Made by a program: the position numbers and the translations under genes. The notes beneath the pieces were generated by a model that was given only the letters and a program-made list of their open reading frames with translations, ran no database searches and was not told where the DNA came from. Below are positions 8,846-18,600 of a DNA stretch of 64,000 nt, piece after piece. This DNA is from Pseudomonadales bacterium (GTDB lineage: Bacteria; Pseudomonadota; Gammaproteobacteria; Pseudomonadales; Ketobacteraceae): contig JAGUVW010000061.1 of NCBI GenBank assembly GCA_020062665.1, positions 67,065-131,064 of the forward strand, in the 5' to 3' direction. Within the stretch, counting starts at the first letter, position 1, and every line of letters starts with the position of its first letter.

Positions 8846-11017
8846 TTACAGAACCGTCTCGCTGCCATCCGCCAGGGTGAACAGCAGGCTGCCGTTCAGC
8901 GGTGACACGGTGCCGAAGCGCACACCGTTCAGCAAGAGGTAGCCTGCAGTCTGGCCATCTTCCACAGTCAGATCCAGATCCATGATCAGGCCATCCTGGT
9001 TGGTGATGCGGATACCGGTGTTGTCGCCGGTGAAATTCAGGATGTCGTATTGCTTGCCACCCCAGGTCATGCGGATGCTGTCTGCCAGGCCATCGGCCAG
9101 TTGCGCAGGTGTGGCTGTCAGCGTGATTACGGCGCGGTCGCTGTAGTCGGGCAGATCGGTTTCGAAGCGCACGACCACATTGCTGTCGATGCCACCGTTG
9201 ATAGTCAGGGAGCCGGCGAAGGACTCGCCCAGGTCGGAAGAGAATTCGCCGTTGGCAGTCAGCGCCAGCTGGATCTGATCCAGTCCGGCATAGCTGCCCT
9301 GGGTTTCAGCGCTGCGCACATTGCGCAGATCCAGGTCCAAGGTCACGCTGCCGTCGAACTGCATGCCGGCGGGATTTTCATCGGTGCCCTGCTGAGCGTA
9401 GTGAACCTGGATGGAGCCGGAAGCGCTTTCCGGCAGTTTCAGGTTGCGAATGTCCAGGCCGCCATTGAAGACCAGACTGACAGAGCCGCTGTCGATCAGC
9501 AGGGAGCCGGTATCGGTGTCGACAGTACCGGTTACGGTGAAGCCATAACGGTTGCTGCTGCGGCTGCTGCGGGTGAAGGTCACATCCACATCGGCATTTT
9601 CGATGGAACCGTAGATCCGCACCACGCCGTCATAGAGAGCGAAGTGGCCGTAGACTCCCGCGCCCAGCGGCAGGGTCAGATCATTCAGGATGTCGCACAG
9701 CGAACGGCCGAAGAGCACCAGATTCAGGGTGCCTTCGCAGATTTCCTGCAGTGATTTGCCGGCAATCAGCAAGCGGCAGGACAGGCGGGCCAGATAATTG
9801 GCCAAGCTGTCGCATGCGGCAGTCAGGGCCAGATCCGGCAACGCCACGATAGGGCCGTACTGTCCGGCGATCGCCAGTGCCTGCAGCATGTGCGTCAGAT
9901 CCGCGCCGGTGGAAGCGCCCATGGAGCTGACCACTTGCGCAAAGGAAGACTGGTTCGGATCCAGGCTCAGATAGCCTTGCCACAGTTGCAGATCCTGCAC
10001 AAAGGCCGCGACTTTTTCTGCGGTCGCGCCACCGGCACCGGGCGAAGCTTCGGAATCCGTCAAGCTGTTCAGCTCCGCATCCTGCAGCGTGGCAACCAGC
10101 TGCTGGAATTCACTGGTGAAGGTCACCAGATTCAGTTGCTGGGCGGTGGCCAACGCCTGTTGTACCAGATCCAGGAAGGACGGCACCAGTGCATCATCAC
10201 TACGCTGGGTCAGTTGACCGTTGTTGCCCACAAACGCGCTTGTCAGTGCCTGCAGCGTGCTGGAAAACGCCACGTCATTGGTCAGGCCCATGATAGAGCT
10301 GGACAGCAGGGCATAGCGCAGTTCGCTGCTGGTGGCGTTGCTCACCGCCGTCGGATTTGTAAGGTCGATGGCCTTCAACCCGATCAGGCTGCCTTCCAGT
10401 CCGAACAGGTTCTGCACCTGAGACATGGCAACCGCAATGCTGACATCATTGAACCCCTGGGGCATCTGGGCAGCAAACTGGGCTGCCAGGTGGGTCAGGG
10501 TGGATACCGATGTGGCAATGCCCAGGCTGGCGGCAGGCAGGGCAGTGGTCAGCAGAAAATCGTTGCTGACCTGGAAGCTTTCGCCGAAATCGATCACCTG
10601 GTTGTCGTTGGCGTCGTATTGGCTGTCCGCGGCAAATGAGCCGCAACCGGCGGCCGCATCACACAACATCAAGGTTGGAGTGGAACCGGTGGCAGCTGTG
10701 ACTTCGATATACACGGGGCCTTCGTAGCCCGAGATGGTGGCAGTAAACTGGCCGTTCTGATTGGTAGCGGTGCTGGCCAGCAGGCGCCCGCTGGTTCCGG
10801 CCTCGATGGCATAGACAGACACCACGCCATTGCGAATCACACCCTTGCTTACAGTTCCTGTCACCGCGACAGAGCGGGAACCACTGTTACTTTGGCTGTT
10901 GGAATCCTGGCTGCCACCACCGCCGCCTCCGCCACCGCAGGCTGCCAGTGCAGAAACCATGGTCAAAACAGACAGTTGAGCGATTTTCTTGAGGGAGAAT
11001 TTAGATACAGATTGCAT
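8846..11017 (-). CDS. Large poly-glycine lipoprotein of unknown function
   Basis: The start at 11017 gives 723 residues beginning MQSVSKFSLKKIAQ. The leader ends in a lipobox LAAC followed directly by eight glycines, so the mature protein is a lipoprotein on a flexible tether. An upstream extension of 43 codons would displace the leader and is rejected. Residues 45-140 look like a carboxypeptidase-regulatory or Ig-like domain (VTGTVSKGVIRNGVVSVYAIEAG, GQFTATISGYEGPVYIEVTA). The middle is helical. The C-terminal 250 residues are rich in short strands with repeated L-x-L and G-S-L patterns (GSLLIDSGSVSLVFNGGLDI, GSVTLDLDLRN, GSLTINGGID), like a beta-solenoid or long beta-sandwich. Such proteins are common on the surface of Alcanivorax-like bacteria. 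No enzyme motif is seen. Confidence 0.75.
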   Translation of the reverse strand: MQSVSKFSLKKIAQLSVLTMVSALAACGGGGGGGGSQDSNSQSNSGSRSVAVTGTVSKGVIRNGVVSVYAIEAGTSGRLLASTATNQNGQFTATISGYEGPVYIEVTAATGSTPTLMLCDAAAGCGSFAADSQYDANDNQVIDFGESFQVSNDFLLTTALPAASLGIATSVSTLTHLAAQFAAQMPQGFNDVSIAVAMSQVQNLFGLEGSLIGLKAIDLTNPTAVSNATSSELRYALLSSSIMGLTNDVAFSSTLQALTSAFVGNNGQLTQRSDDALVPSFLDLVQQALATAQQLNLVTFTSEFQQLVATLQDAELNSLTDSEASPGAGGATAEKVAAFVQDLQLWQGYLSLDPNQSSFAQVVSSMGASTGADLTHMLQALAIAGQYGPIVALPDLALTAACDSLANYLARLSCRLLIAGKSLQEICEGTLNLVLFGRSLCDILNDLTLPLGAGVYGHFALYDGVVRIYGSIENADVDVTFTRSSRSSNRYGFTVTGTVDTDTGSLLIDSGSVSLVFNGGLDIRNLKLPESASGSIQVHYAQQGTDENPAGMQFDGSVTLDLDLRNVRSAETQGSYAGLDQIQLALTANGEFSSDLGESFAGSLTINGGIDSNVVVRFETDLPDYSDRAVITLTATPAQLADGLADSIRMTWGGKQYDILNFTGDNTGIRITNQDGLIMDLDLTVEDGQTAGYLLLNGVRFGTVSPLNGSLLFTLADGSETVL

Positions 11018-11450
11018 GCCGGGACTCTCAAAAAGACACGTGTGTTCCGGCACCCCAGTGCTTCCGATGGACTGCTCAGGAACATCACCTGTCGGTATCC
11101 TTGACTCATCGTCCTTGGACGATCGTGACACTCTAAAAGTAGCCAAGAAATTTCACAGTGCAGGGCAATGTTGCGCGACAAATCACAAAATTCGCTGAAT
11201 TAGTGACTTAGGGGAAAATGTGAGCATTATTCGGTAGAAACCGGGTATTTTGCGTGACAAAAAGATGGCGATGCGGAGTGGCGATGACGTTACATTCTGC
11301 AGAACGTCAAATCAGCGGGAGTCCTGATGTAGATGAACGGCTGTGAGTTTTGAGGGCATCGACGCTGGCTATATTTGCGCATTTACGCGGGGTGAAAAAC
11401 TCCCCGTGTAAATGGCTGTCTGGCCCGCGAACGATGCCCTGCAGAATGGA
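11018..11450. other. Intergenic region upstream of lipoprotein gene (no gene seen)
   Basis: This 433-bp gap holds the promoter region of the poly-Gly lipoprotein and the 3' region of the FadL-like gene, both on the minus strand. An 11-bp stem (about 11383-11412, ttta-c-g-c-gggg pairing with cccc-g-t-g-taaa, one G-T pair) could end the FadL-like transcript, but no T-run follows on the minus strand. Nothing else is seen. Confidence 0.4.
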
Positions 11451-13169
11451 TCAGAACTTCTGATCCAGCGACAGCGCGAACAGGTAGGCCGTGGTTTCGT
11501 TCTTGAACGGGGTTGAGTAGTACGGGTTGTATACCACGTCGCCTTCAATGTTGCTGTTGGCGTTGTGTGACTTGCCGGCCGGTGTGCTGGATTCTGAATA
11601 CAGGTATCCGAACGCACCCTCAATCCGGGTTGTCTTGTTGAACTGCCAACCAAAGCCGGTTGTATACAGATCTGCTTCGGCGATTGGGAACAACAGATCG
11701 GTCGCATCATCCGGGATAGATGTGGAGCGAGGTTCATATCCGAAGCGCAAGACGAAATTGTCGTTGAGTGTGTATTCAACACCCAGCGCCAAAGACCAGG
11801 AATCCTCGTAATTACGGCGGATACGCATTTCGTCCGGATCGGCGTAATCGCCTACACCGGAAACACGGTTGACGACACTGGCCAGAGTGAGGAAGTCGAC
11901 GTTGCGGTCAAATTTGAAGTCCAGAGTGTCCCACACGCTGTACTCAATCCAGCGGGCGTCCACGTTCACTTTCAGGCTGGGTAGCACCTTGACAGAGGTG
12001 CCAAAGTTAACGGATTGCGGAGTGATGTACTCCAGTTCAACAGTGCCAGATTCAACCTTTTGTACGTTGAAAGGAGCCCCGTCTGCTAAAACGCCCAGAA
12101 TCTGATCCAGTGGCAGGCCAAACGTGTCTTTGAGTCCTCCTGTTGTGCCCAGGAACGCGTCCGAGTTGGTCATCGAGAAATCACCGGACAGATCGGATGT
12201 GGATTCGCTGCGGTAAGAGAAGCCGAAAGACAGCCAGTCGTTGGCATGGTAGAGAATGCCGAAGTTGAAACCGATCGACATGAAATCTTCCATTTCCATT
12301 TCTAGGCGGCCCACGGTGTCGTAGCTGCCAAGAATATGGAGTTCTTCGCCCTCTGGCAGGATACTGTTCAGCGTTTCCAGAAACCTGGTCGTGGTCAGTG
12401 GTGCCCGAAAGAAAGTATCAATGCCGAGCCCTTGATAAGAAAAAGTGATGCCGGCGCCAATCGAGAGCCTTTCGCTGACCGGGATGGCAATCGTGGGTGA
12501 GAAGTAGGTCAGGCGGGTAACGCCGACATTGATGCCTTGATAGGATCCCGGATCGCCTGGATCCTCGCTGTTTACGTCGTTGGCGCTTCTGGAGTAACCA
12601 ACACCTTCCGGCGTATAGACCGCAGTACCAAAGGTCCAACCGTTGGCTGAGTCCTCAAAAGCGATACCGCCGGTAGGCACTGCCAGCATCGGCAGTTCGA
12701 CAATGCCGGCAAAGGGCAGCATCAAAACTGGATCTCCCGACGACGATGAAGTGTTTGCGACAGGGTCTTCACCCCAGCAATCCCGCCAGTTTTGGGCGGT
12801 GTTGCCCGGAAAGTTGGTCTGACATTCAGACGACAGGCTGTAATAGGCCTCCTTCACATCATCACCAGGAAGGATCGGCGCTCCAAACTGCGATTCCAGC
12901 TCCATATGCGCCACCAGCAACTTCACCTGCCGCTGGCGTCCCTTGATTTGGGCCAAACCGGCGGGATTGAAATGGATGGAGTCAATACCAGGGGGATCTG
13001 CGGTAACGGCGTTGCCGAGGGCGAGGGCCTTGGGGTTACCCATGGTGACGTTGTTGAGCAGCTGGGCTTGTGCCTGTGAGACAAAGAATATTGCAGAAGC
13101 GAGGGCAGTGTAGGCGGCTGTTTTGCCCAAATAACTGAGAGTCACCAATGGATATGCGTTTTTTTCCAT
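11451..13169 (-). CDS. FadL/TodX-family outer-membrane hydrophobic compound transporter
   Basis: The 572-aa protein carries a long signal peptide with cleavage near SQAQA-Q at residues 32-37. It then shows FadL-type features: a plug region with LGNAVTADPPGIDSIHFNPAGLAQI (the NPAGL motif is typical), about fourteen amphipathic strands, and a terminal strand AYLFALSLDQKF ending in Phe as required for outer-membrane insertion. FadL proteins admit long-chain fatty acids, hydrocarbons and aromatics across the outer membrane. It is longer than E. coli FadL because of extra loops, including one with a Cys pair (SSECQTNFP...RDCWGEDP). It fits with etfBA and the MaoC hydratase as part of lipid uptake and degradation. 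It has no operon partner. Confidence 0.88.
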   Translation of the reverse strand: MEKNAYPLVTLSYLGKTAAYTALASAIFFVSQAQAQLLNNVTMGNPKALALGNAVTADPPGIDSIHFNPAGLAQIKGRQRQVKLLVAHMELESQFGAPILPGDDVKEAYYSLSSECQTNFPGNTAQNWRDCWGEDPVANTSSSSGDPVLMLPFAGIVELPMLAVPTGGIAFEDSANGWTFGTAVYTPEGVGYSRSANDVNSEDPGDPGSYQGINVGVTRLTYFSPTIAIPVSERLSIGAGITFSYQGLGIDTFFRAPLTTTRFLETLNSILPEGEELHILGSYDTVGRLEMEMEDFMSIGFNFGILYHANDWLSFGFSYRSESTSDLSGDFSMTNSDAFLGTTGGLKDTFGLPLDQILGVLADGAPFNVQKVESGTVELEYITPQSVNFGTSVKVLPSLKVNVDARWIEYSVWDTLDFKFDRNVDFLTLASVVNRVSGVGDYADPDEMRIRRNYEDSWSLALGVEYTLNDNFVLRFGYEPRSTSIPDDATDLLFPIAEADLYTTGFGWQFNKTTRIEGAFGYLYSESSTPAGKSHNANSNIEGDVVYNPYYSTPFKNETTAYLFALSLDQKF

Positions 13170-13562
13170 GCGTAAAAGTCCGGCTCTTCAGCGAATCCAT
13201 CCAAAAATCAGACGCGGATTCGGACTTCGAGCGGGAACCCCCTTTATTTTTTGTTTGGTATCGAAATCTGCTCCTTGCCTGCCTGCGATCCATTCACGGC
13301 AGGGGGAGTCTAAATCTTTAATTTTTATTTGCTTTGGCGCCGATCAGGCAACACTCGCCAAAAAAAGCATTGCCAGTGTATTCAAAATGCCGGCGGGTTC
13401 AATCAGTACTTCTGTAATTTTGTTACTGTTCTGTGTATCTGTGCGGCAAGTGCGGACTATCTGTGATAGATCCCTGCCAACTCAATACGGTTTCGCAACT
13501 TTTGGCTGCTCAGGCACATTAGCTGCGCTTCCTGTTCAACACAATAGCCGGAGTTGGTAGTG
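13170..13562. other. Intergenic region between FadL-like and TolC-family genes (no gene seen)
   Basis: The 393-bp gap is less GC-rich than its surroundings and includes an AT-rich stretch around 13300-13340, suited to the FadL-like promoter on the minus strand. A 130-codon plus-strand frame spans it, but its codon use and translation look random and it lacks a family match or a good ribosome site. Confidence 0.4.
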
Positions 13563-15164
13563 TCATTCCGCACCATCCCCTTTGCGCCAGGACTTGAAGG
13601 CGTCATACAGGCTCTTGTGACTCTGAGCAGGCTTGTTGTCATCTTCGAACGTCTTGATCTGCTGCTTGAATTTGATGTCGTCTATTTCTTCCAGATAAAG
13701 ATTTTCGTCGCTGTCGAGACTGCTCACCGTGTCGGAGGAGGGTGCATCCAGCCAGCTATTGAGGGTGCGCAGATCTTCCGGTGTCAGTACGCCAGCGGCC
13801 TTTTTGAGTTTGAGGGTGTTGAGGATGTAGTCGTAGCGGGCGTTGGAGTATTCCTTGCGGGCCTGAAATACCTTGCGCTGTGACGACAGGACATCCGTCA
13901 TGGTACGCAGACCGCTTTTCCAGCCTTCTTTCATGGTTCGCAGTGAGCTGTTGTTGGACTTCACCGCCCGCAGCCGCGCGTTGACACTGGCGACATCGGC
14001 CATTACCCGGGTGTGGTATTGGCGGGTCTCGCGAATGGCGTTGCGGCGGGCCAGTTCAACATCATCCCTGGCGCTCTGGCTTCGGTACTGCGCTTCCTTG
14101 GTCTGGGAACTGGTGATGCCCCCTGTATACAGAGGAATGGCAAAGCGGACGCCAAAGGTGGTCGTGTCGGACGAGGGTGTGAAGCCTCCTCCTACATCGC
14201 TGTGGCGGTAGTCGAAGAACAGGTCTGCAGTGGGCGCATGACCGGCTTTTTTCTCGGTGATTTCCTTTTCGGCAGCCTGGGAGATGAATTGCGCTGCCAG
14301 TAGTTGGTAGTTGTTGCGCTTGGCGAATTCTTCCCATTCTGCCAGCTCGAGCGGTTGAGGCGGTTCAACGGGGATATTTTTAGGCAGCGGGCTTACCAGT
14401 TCGATGGGCTGTCCGGTCAGCAGGGTCAGGTTTTCTTTGAGTCCATCCAGTTGCGCCTGAATGACGATGACGCCGGCGCTGGCAAGATCGTACTGGGCCT
14501 GGATTTCGAAGAGGTCGGTATCCCGCATCAGGCCAAGCCGGTAGCGGTTTTTGATTTCGGTCAGCTGGGTGCGCAGCATTTTTTCTTCGGCCTCTGCGAG
14601 GCGCAACTCTTCCTGGGCCTTGAGTACGCCGAAGTAAGCCTCGGAGGTTCGGATGATCAATTCCTGCTGCGCCAGCGCGAGATCCGCTTTTGCGCCGTTA
14701 TCCATCATCTGGGCCCGCTTGTAGCGGTGCCAGCGATCCATGCGGATCAGGGGTTGGGTGATAGTGACGCCGTACTGCTCCACCTCGTAATCACTCTTAG
14801 AGGCGGTTGTCGCTGTTAGATCCGACGAGCAGGCATCAAAACCGGGGGGGTTGTTGGAGTTGTTGATCCAGCAGTTCACCCTGTCGAAAGTGAATATCTC
14901 CTGGACAATATCCGGGTCGAAAGTCTGACCATCATACTGCTGCTTGGCCCAGGTTGCATTCGCTTCCGCCGTTGGCAGCAACGTGCCATACGCCTGCTCG
15001 ACCTTTTCCCGGTCGGCCATGTATTTCTGCTTTTTGGATGCCCACTGCGCATCGTTCTTGCGGGCCAGATTGAAGATGTCAACCAGATCCTGGGCGATCG
15101 CTGTTGTACAGATGCTGAAAAGAAGTACCGATACAAAGCCGAGAATGACAGGAGATTTCTTCAT
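13563..15164 (-). CDS. TolC-family outer-membrane efflux protein
   Basis: The start at 15164 gives 533 residues with a signal peptide (MKKSPVILGFVSVLLFS, cleavage near TTAIAQ). The body has the twofold TolC repeat: LVDIFNLARKNDAQW early, long heptad helices (ELRLAEAEEKMLRTQL..., YRLGLMRDTDLFEIQAQYD), then strand segments (GVTITQPLIR, GVRFAIPLYTGG) and a second helical hairpin (VELARRNAIRETRQYHT..., LKLKKAAGVLTPEDLRTLN). It forms a trimeric channel that joins an inner-membrane pump or type I secretion system. It is divergent from the giant NRPS operon with 530 bp between, so it may export the lipopeptide, although no ABC or RND pump gene is in the window. A C-terminal extension of about 60 charged residues is longer than in E. 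coli TolC. Confidence 0.87.
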   Translation of the reverse strand: MKKSPVILGFVSVLLFSICTTAIAQDLVDIFNLARKNDAQWASKKQKYMADREKVEQAYGTLLPTAEANATWAKQQYDGQTFDPDIVQEIFTFDRVNCWINNSNNPPGFDACSSDLTATTASKSDYEVEQYGVTITQPLIRMDRWHRYKRAQMMDNGAKADLALAQQELIIRTSEAYFGVLKAQEELRLAEAEEKMLRTQLTEIKNRYRLGLMRDTDLFEIQAQYDLASAGVIVIQAQLDGLKENLTLLTGQPIELVSPLPKNIPVEPPQPLELAEWEEFAKRNNYQLLAAQFISQAAEKEITEKKAGHAPTADLFFDYRHSDVGGGFTPSSDTTTFGVRFAIPLYTGGITSSQTKEAQYRSQSARDDVELARRNAIRETRQYHTRVMADVASVNARLRAVKSNNSSLRTMKEGWKSGLRTMTDVLSSQRKVFQARKEYSNARYDYILNTLKLKKAAGVLTPEDLRTLNSWLDAPSSDTVSSLDSDENLYLEEIDDIKFKQQIKTFEDDNKPAQSHKSLYDAFKSWRKGDGAE

Positions 15165-15694
15165 GATGTCGTGTACTTTGTTGTTATGTCTTGGTTTTTG
15201 GGGGCTCAATGTACGCTATCGGTGAGAGCAATAAAAGCCTTGCAACCGACTCTTTTGCCTCTGACTGTTCATTTTTGACAGCGTTGGCAGAATGTCCTGC
15301 CGTGTTTATAAGATCATATAAGCAAAGTGCCCGGAGCGATTCCGCCTTCTTGTTTATGCTTTGTAGGAGTGGTGTAAGGCATTGTTAACGCAAGGGATGG
15401 TGAAATGACCCGCTGTGGTAGTTCCGTATCTTGCCGAAGATATGTTGTTGAAAAACAATGTGTTATGGTGTATATCTTTTGCCTTGGCGCGTATACGGCC
15501 CATCTACTTTAATTAAGTAGCTATTTTGAATACAGTATCGCCTTTGTCGTGCATGGATTCATCAGGAACGGCTTGGCGTACCTGATTTCCATTGATGGAG
15601 TCTGTGTTTCGACCCAGGGAATCGGGTTCAACGCCGCGTCACCGGTTGCGGTGACAAGCAACAATAAGAAGAACTTGGCAGGAATAATGTCTTT
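15165..15694. other. Divergent intergenic region upstream of NRPS operon
   Basis: This 530-bp region separates the TolC-family gene (-) from the first NRPS gene (+). It is distinctly more AT-rich than the flanking genes, especially 15210-15560. It holds one reasonable plus-strand promoter candidate (15448-15476) and should also hold the TolC-gene promoter. No protein gene is apparent. Confidence 0.5.
15448..15476 (+). promoter_or_regulatory. Candidate sigma70 promoter of NRPS operon
   Basis: TTGAAA at 15448-15453 and TATATC at 15471-15476 are separated by exactly 17 bases, matching the -35/-10 consensus at five and four positions. The surrounding sequence is AT-rich. The predicted leader would be roughly 210 bases. 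This is pattern matching only. Confidence 0.4.
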
Positions 15695-18600
15695 ATGTCA
15701 GTAGATGTAAGCTCTGATTCGTTCGACCCTTCCCGTTGCACCACCCTGATTGAATTATTAGAAACCCGGGCGGCGCTCAATCCCAACAAGGTGGTGTTTA
15801 CATTCCTGCCTGACGGCGAAGACAAGGGTATCACTGTCACTTACGGTGAGCTGTCCAATCGCGCCAAGGCTGTCGCCAATCGCTTCCGCGAGTTCACGCA
15901 GGTAGGCGATCGCGCGTTGATGCTGTTCCCCTCCGGGCTTGAATTCATTTATGCGTTCTTCGGCTGTCTATACGCAGGCGTGATTGCGGTGCCGGCGTAT
16001 CCACCGCGCCGTAACCAGAATCTGAACCGTCTCAAATCCATTATCGATGATTGCGATCCGTCGCTGGTGCTGACCACATCCAAGGTGATGACGGTGGCCG
16101 AGCCGCTGTTTGCAGAAACGCCGGGCTTGCAGGCACTGCTGTGGCAGACGGTGGATCTGGACGAGGCGTCGTCGCCGCTGGGATGGCATGAGCCGGCCAT
16201 CAGCAAGGATTCGCTGGCGTTTCTGCAGTACACCTCCGGTTCCACCGGCAACCCGAAAGGGGTGATGGTGAGCCACGGCAATTTGATCTACAACGAGGCG
16301 ATGATTTGCGCCGCGTTCCGCAGCACGGATCAGGACGTGTCGGTGAGCTGGCTGCCGATGTTCCATGACATGGGCCTGATCGGCACCACGCTGCAGCCGT
16401 TGTATTGCGGTGCTACTTCTATCTTCATGTCGCCGGCGTCGTTCCTGCAGAAGCCGATGCGCTGGCTCCAGGCCATCAGCGATTATCGCGGCACGGCGAT
16501 CTGTGCGCCCAACTTTGCCTATGAACTCTGTGCCCGGCAGATTACGGATGAGCAGAAGGCTCAGCTGGATTTGTCATCGTTGCGGATTGCGCTGTCCGGT
16601 GCCGAGCCTGTGCGCTCAGAGACGCTGGAATGTTTTATCGAAGCGTTCGAATCCTGCGGTTTCCGCCGTGGCGCATTCACGCCGACGTTCGGTCTGGCCG
16701 AAGCAACCCTGATGGTGAGTTGCGCGCTGGAGCAGAACCGGCCCCTCTACACTGACGTGGACACTCAGGCGCTGGCGGACAATCGTATTGTGCCGGTGGT
16801 GGCGGGTTCCAGTGTGAAATCCACCCGGCTGGTGTCGAACGGGACAACGTTTCTGGATGCCGAGCTGGCCATCGTCGATCCGCAGACCAAGCAGGTTCTG
16901 CCGGAAGGACAGGTGGGCGAGATCTGGTCGAAGGGCGATCACATCGCCAAAGGCTACTGGCGCAAGGATGACGCCACCGTTGAAACCTTCAAGGCATTTA
17001 CGGCTGACAGGCGTGGCCCGTTCATGCGTACCGGCGATCTGGGCTGTCAGATCAAGGGCGAGCTTTACATCACCGGCCGTCAGAAGGATGTGATCATCAT
17101 CCGTGGCCGCAACCATTATCCCCAGGACATCGAGCTGACGGTGCAGCAGAGCCATGTGGCGCTGAAAGCCGATGCCGGCGCTGCGTTCGTCGCGAGTATC
17201 GACGGCGAAGAGCGTCTGGTAGTGGTGCAGGAAGTGGAGCGCAAATACCGCATGCGTCTGGTGGCAGACGTGGTGGCGGCTGCCATTCGCGAAGCCGTGG
17301 CGGAGAACCATGAGCTGCAGGTCTATGCGATTGTTTTCCTCAAACCCGGCGCGATTCTGAAAACCTCCAGCGGCAAGATCCAGCGCAGCGCCAACAAACA
17401 GGCGTTTCTGGATGGTACGCTGGATGCCATCGAAGTCAGTTCGATGAAGCAACAGGAACTGTCGGAAAGCGGTAAGCAGGCGATCGAAGCTGCCCTGAAG
17501 TTGACGCGCGAGGAGTGGCTGGCGCTGCCGGCAGATCAGCAGGAACCGCGCCTGGTGCAATATCTGAAAGCCGCCATTGCCAGCGAAATCGGCGAGCAGC
17601 TCGACCGCATCCGCGACGATATCAGCCTGATGGGGCTGGGGATTGACTCTTTGCAGATAACCCAGCTGTTCACCCGTCTGCGTGATCGCTTCAGGATCGA
17701 TCTTGAATTACCGGCGCTGTTTGACGCGGCGGATTTCAATGCGCTGGCGGCGACGCTGGCGAATGCCATGCACGGCAATACGGTTTCGAAACTGCCGCCG
17801 CTGACTCCGGTTGCCCGCGAAGAACTGATGCCGATGTCATTTTCGCAGAAGCGCATGTGGTTCCTCGACAAATTGCGGGAAGGCAATGTTGCCTACAATT
17901 TGCCGTTCGCGCTGAAAATCCAGGGTGCACTGGATATTGCCGCAGCCCAGAAAGCATTTGAAAGCATGGTGCGTCGTCACGAGGTGTTGCGCACTGTGTA
18001 CGTGGAAAGGGATGGTCGGGCCTACCAGCAGGTGATGCCGTCCAAACCCTGGGTGTTCGACATTGAAGACCTGACCTATCTGAAAGAACCCGCGTTGTCG
18101 AAAGCGATCGCCGACCGTATCGACCGGGAAGCGCGCAAACCCTTCAATCTGGCCACCGGCCCGGTGATCCGCACCCAGCTGCTGCAACTGCCGGCACTGG
18201 AATCCGATAGCGTGAAGGGCAGGGCGGCAGAACAATATCTGTTGCTGATCACCATGCATCACATCGCGGCGGATGGTTTCTCGCTGAAGGTGATTACCGA
18301 CGAGATTTCCCGCGCCTATGAAGCGGAGATCCATGAAACTAAACCGGCGCTGCCGGAATTGCCGATACAGTACGCTGATTTCGCGCTCTGGCAGAAGAAT
18401 CTGTTCGACAGCGGCCTGCTGAACCAGCAGCTGGATTATTGGGTGGATCATCTGCAGGGTGTGCCGGTGCTGGATATGCCGACCGATCACCCGCGCCCGC
18501 CCGAACAGAGTTTCCAGGGATCGAATTTCTATTTCTCCATCGAGAAGGACAAGGTTCAGGCGCTGAAGCAGCTGAGCCGCTCCCAGGGTGTGACGTTCTA

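Noticed and set aside
13168..13560. 130-codon plus-strand frame between the FadL-like and TolC-family genes
   Set aside because: No ribosome site or family pattern; it overlaps the start of the FadL-like gene and looks like random translation of an intergenic region.
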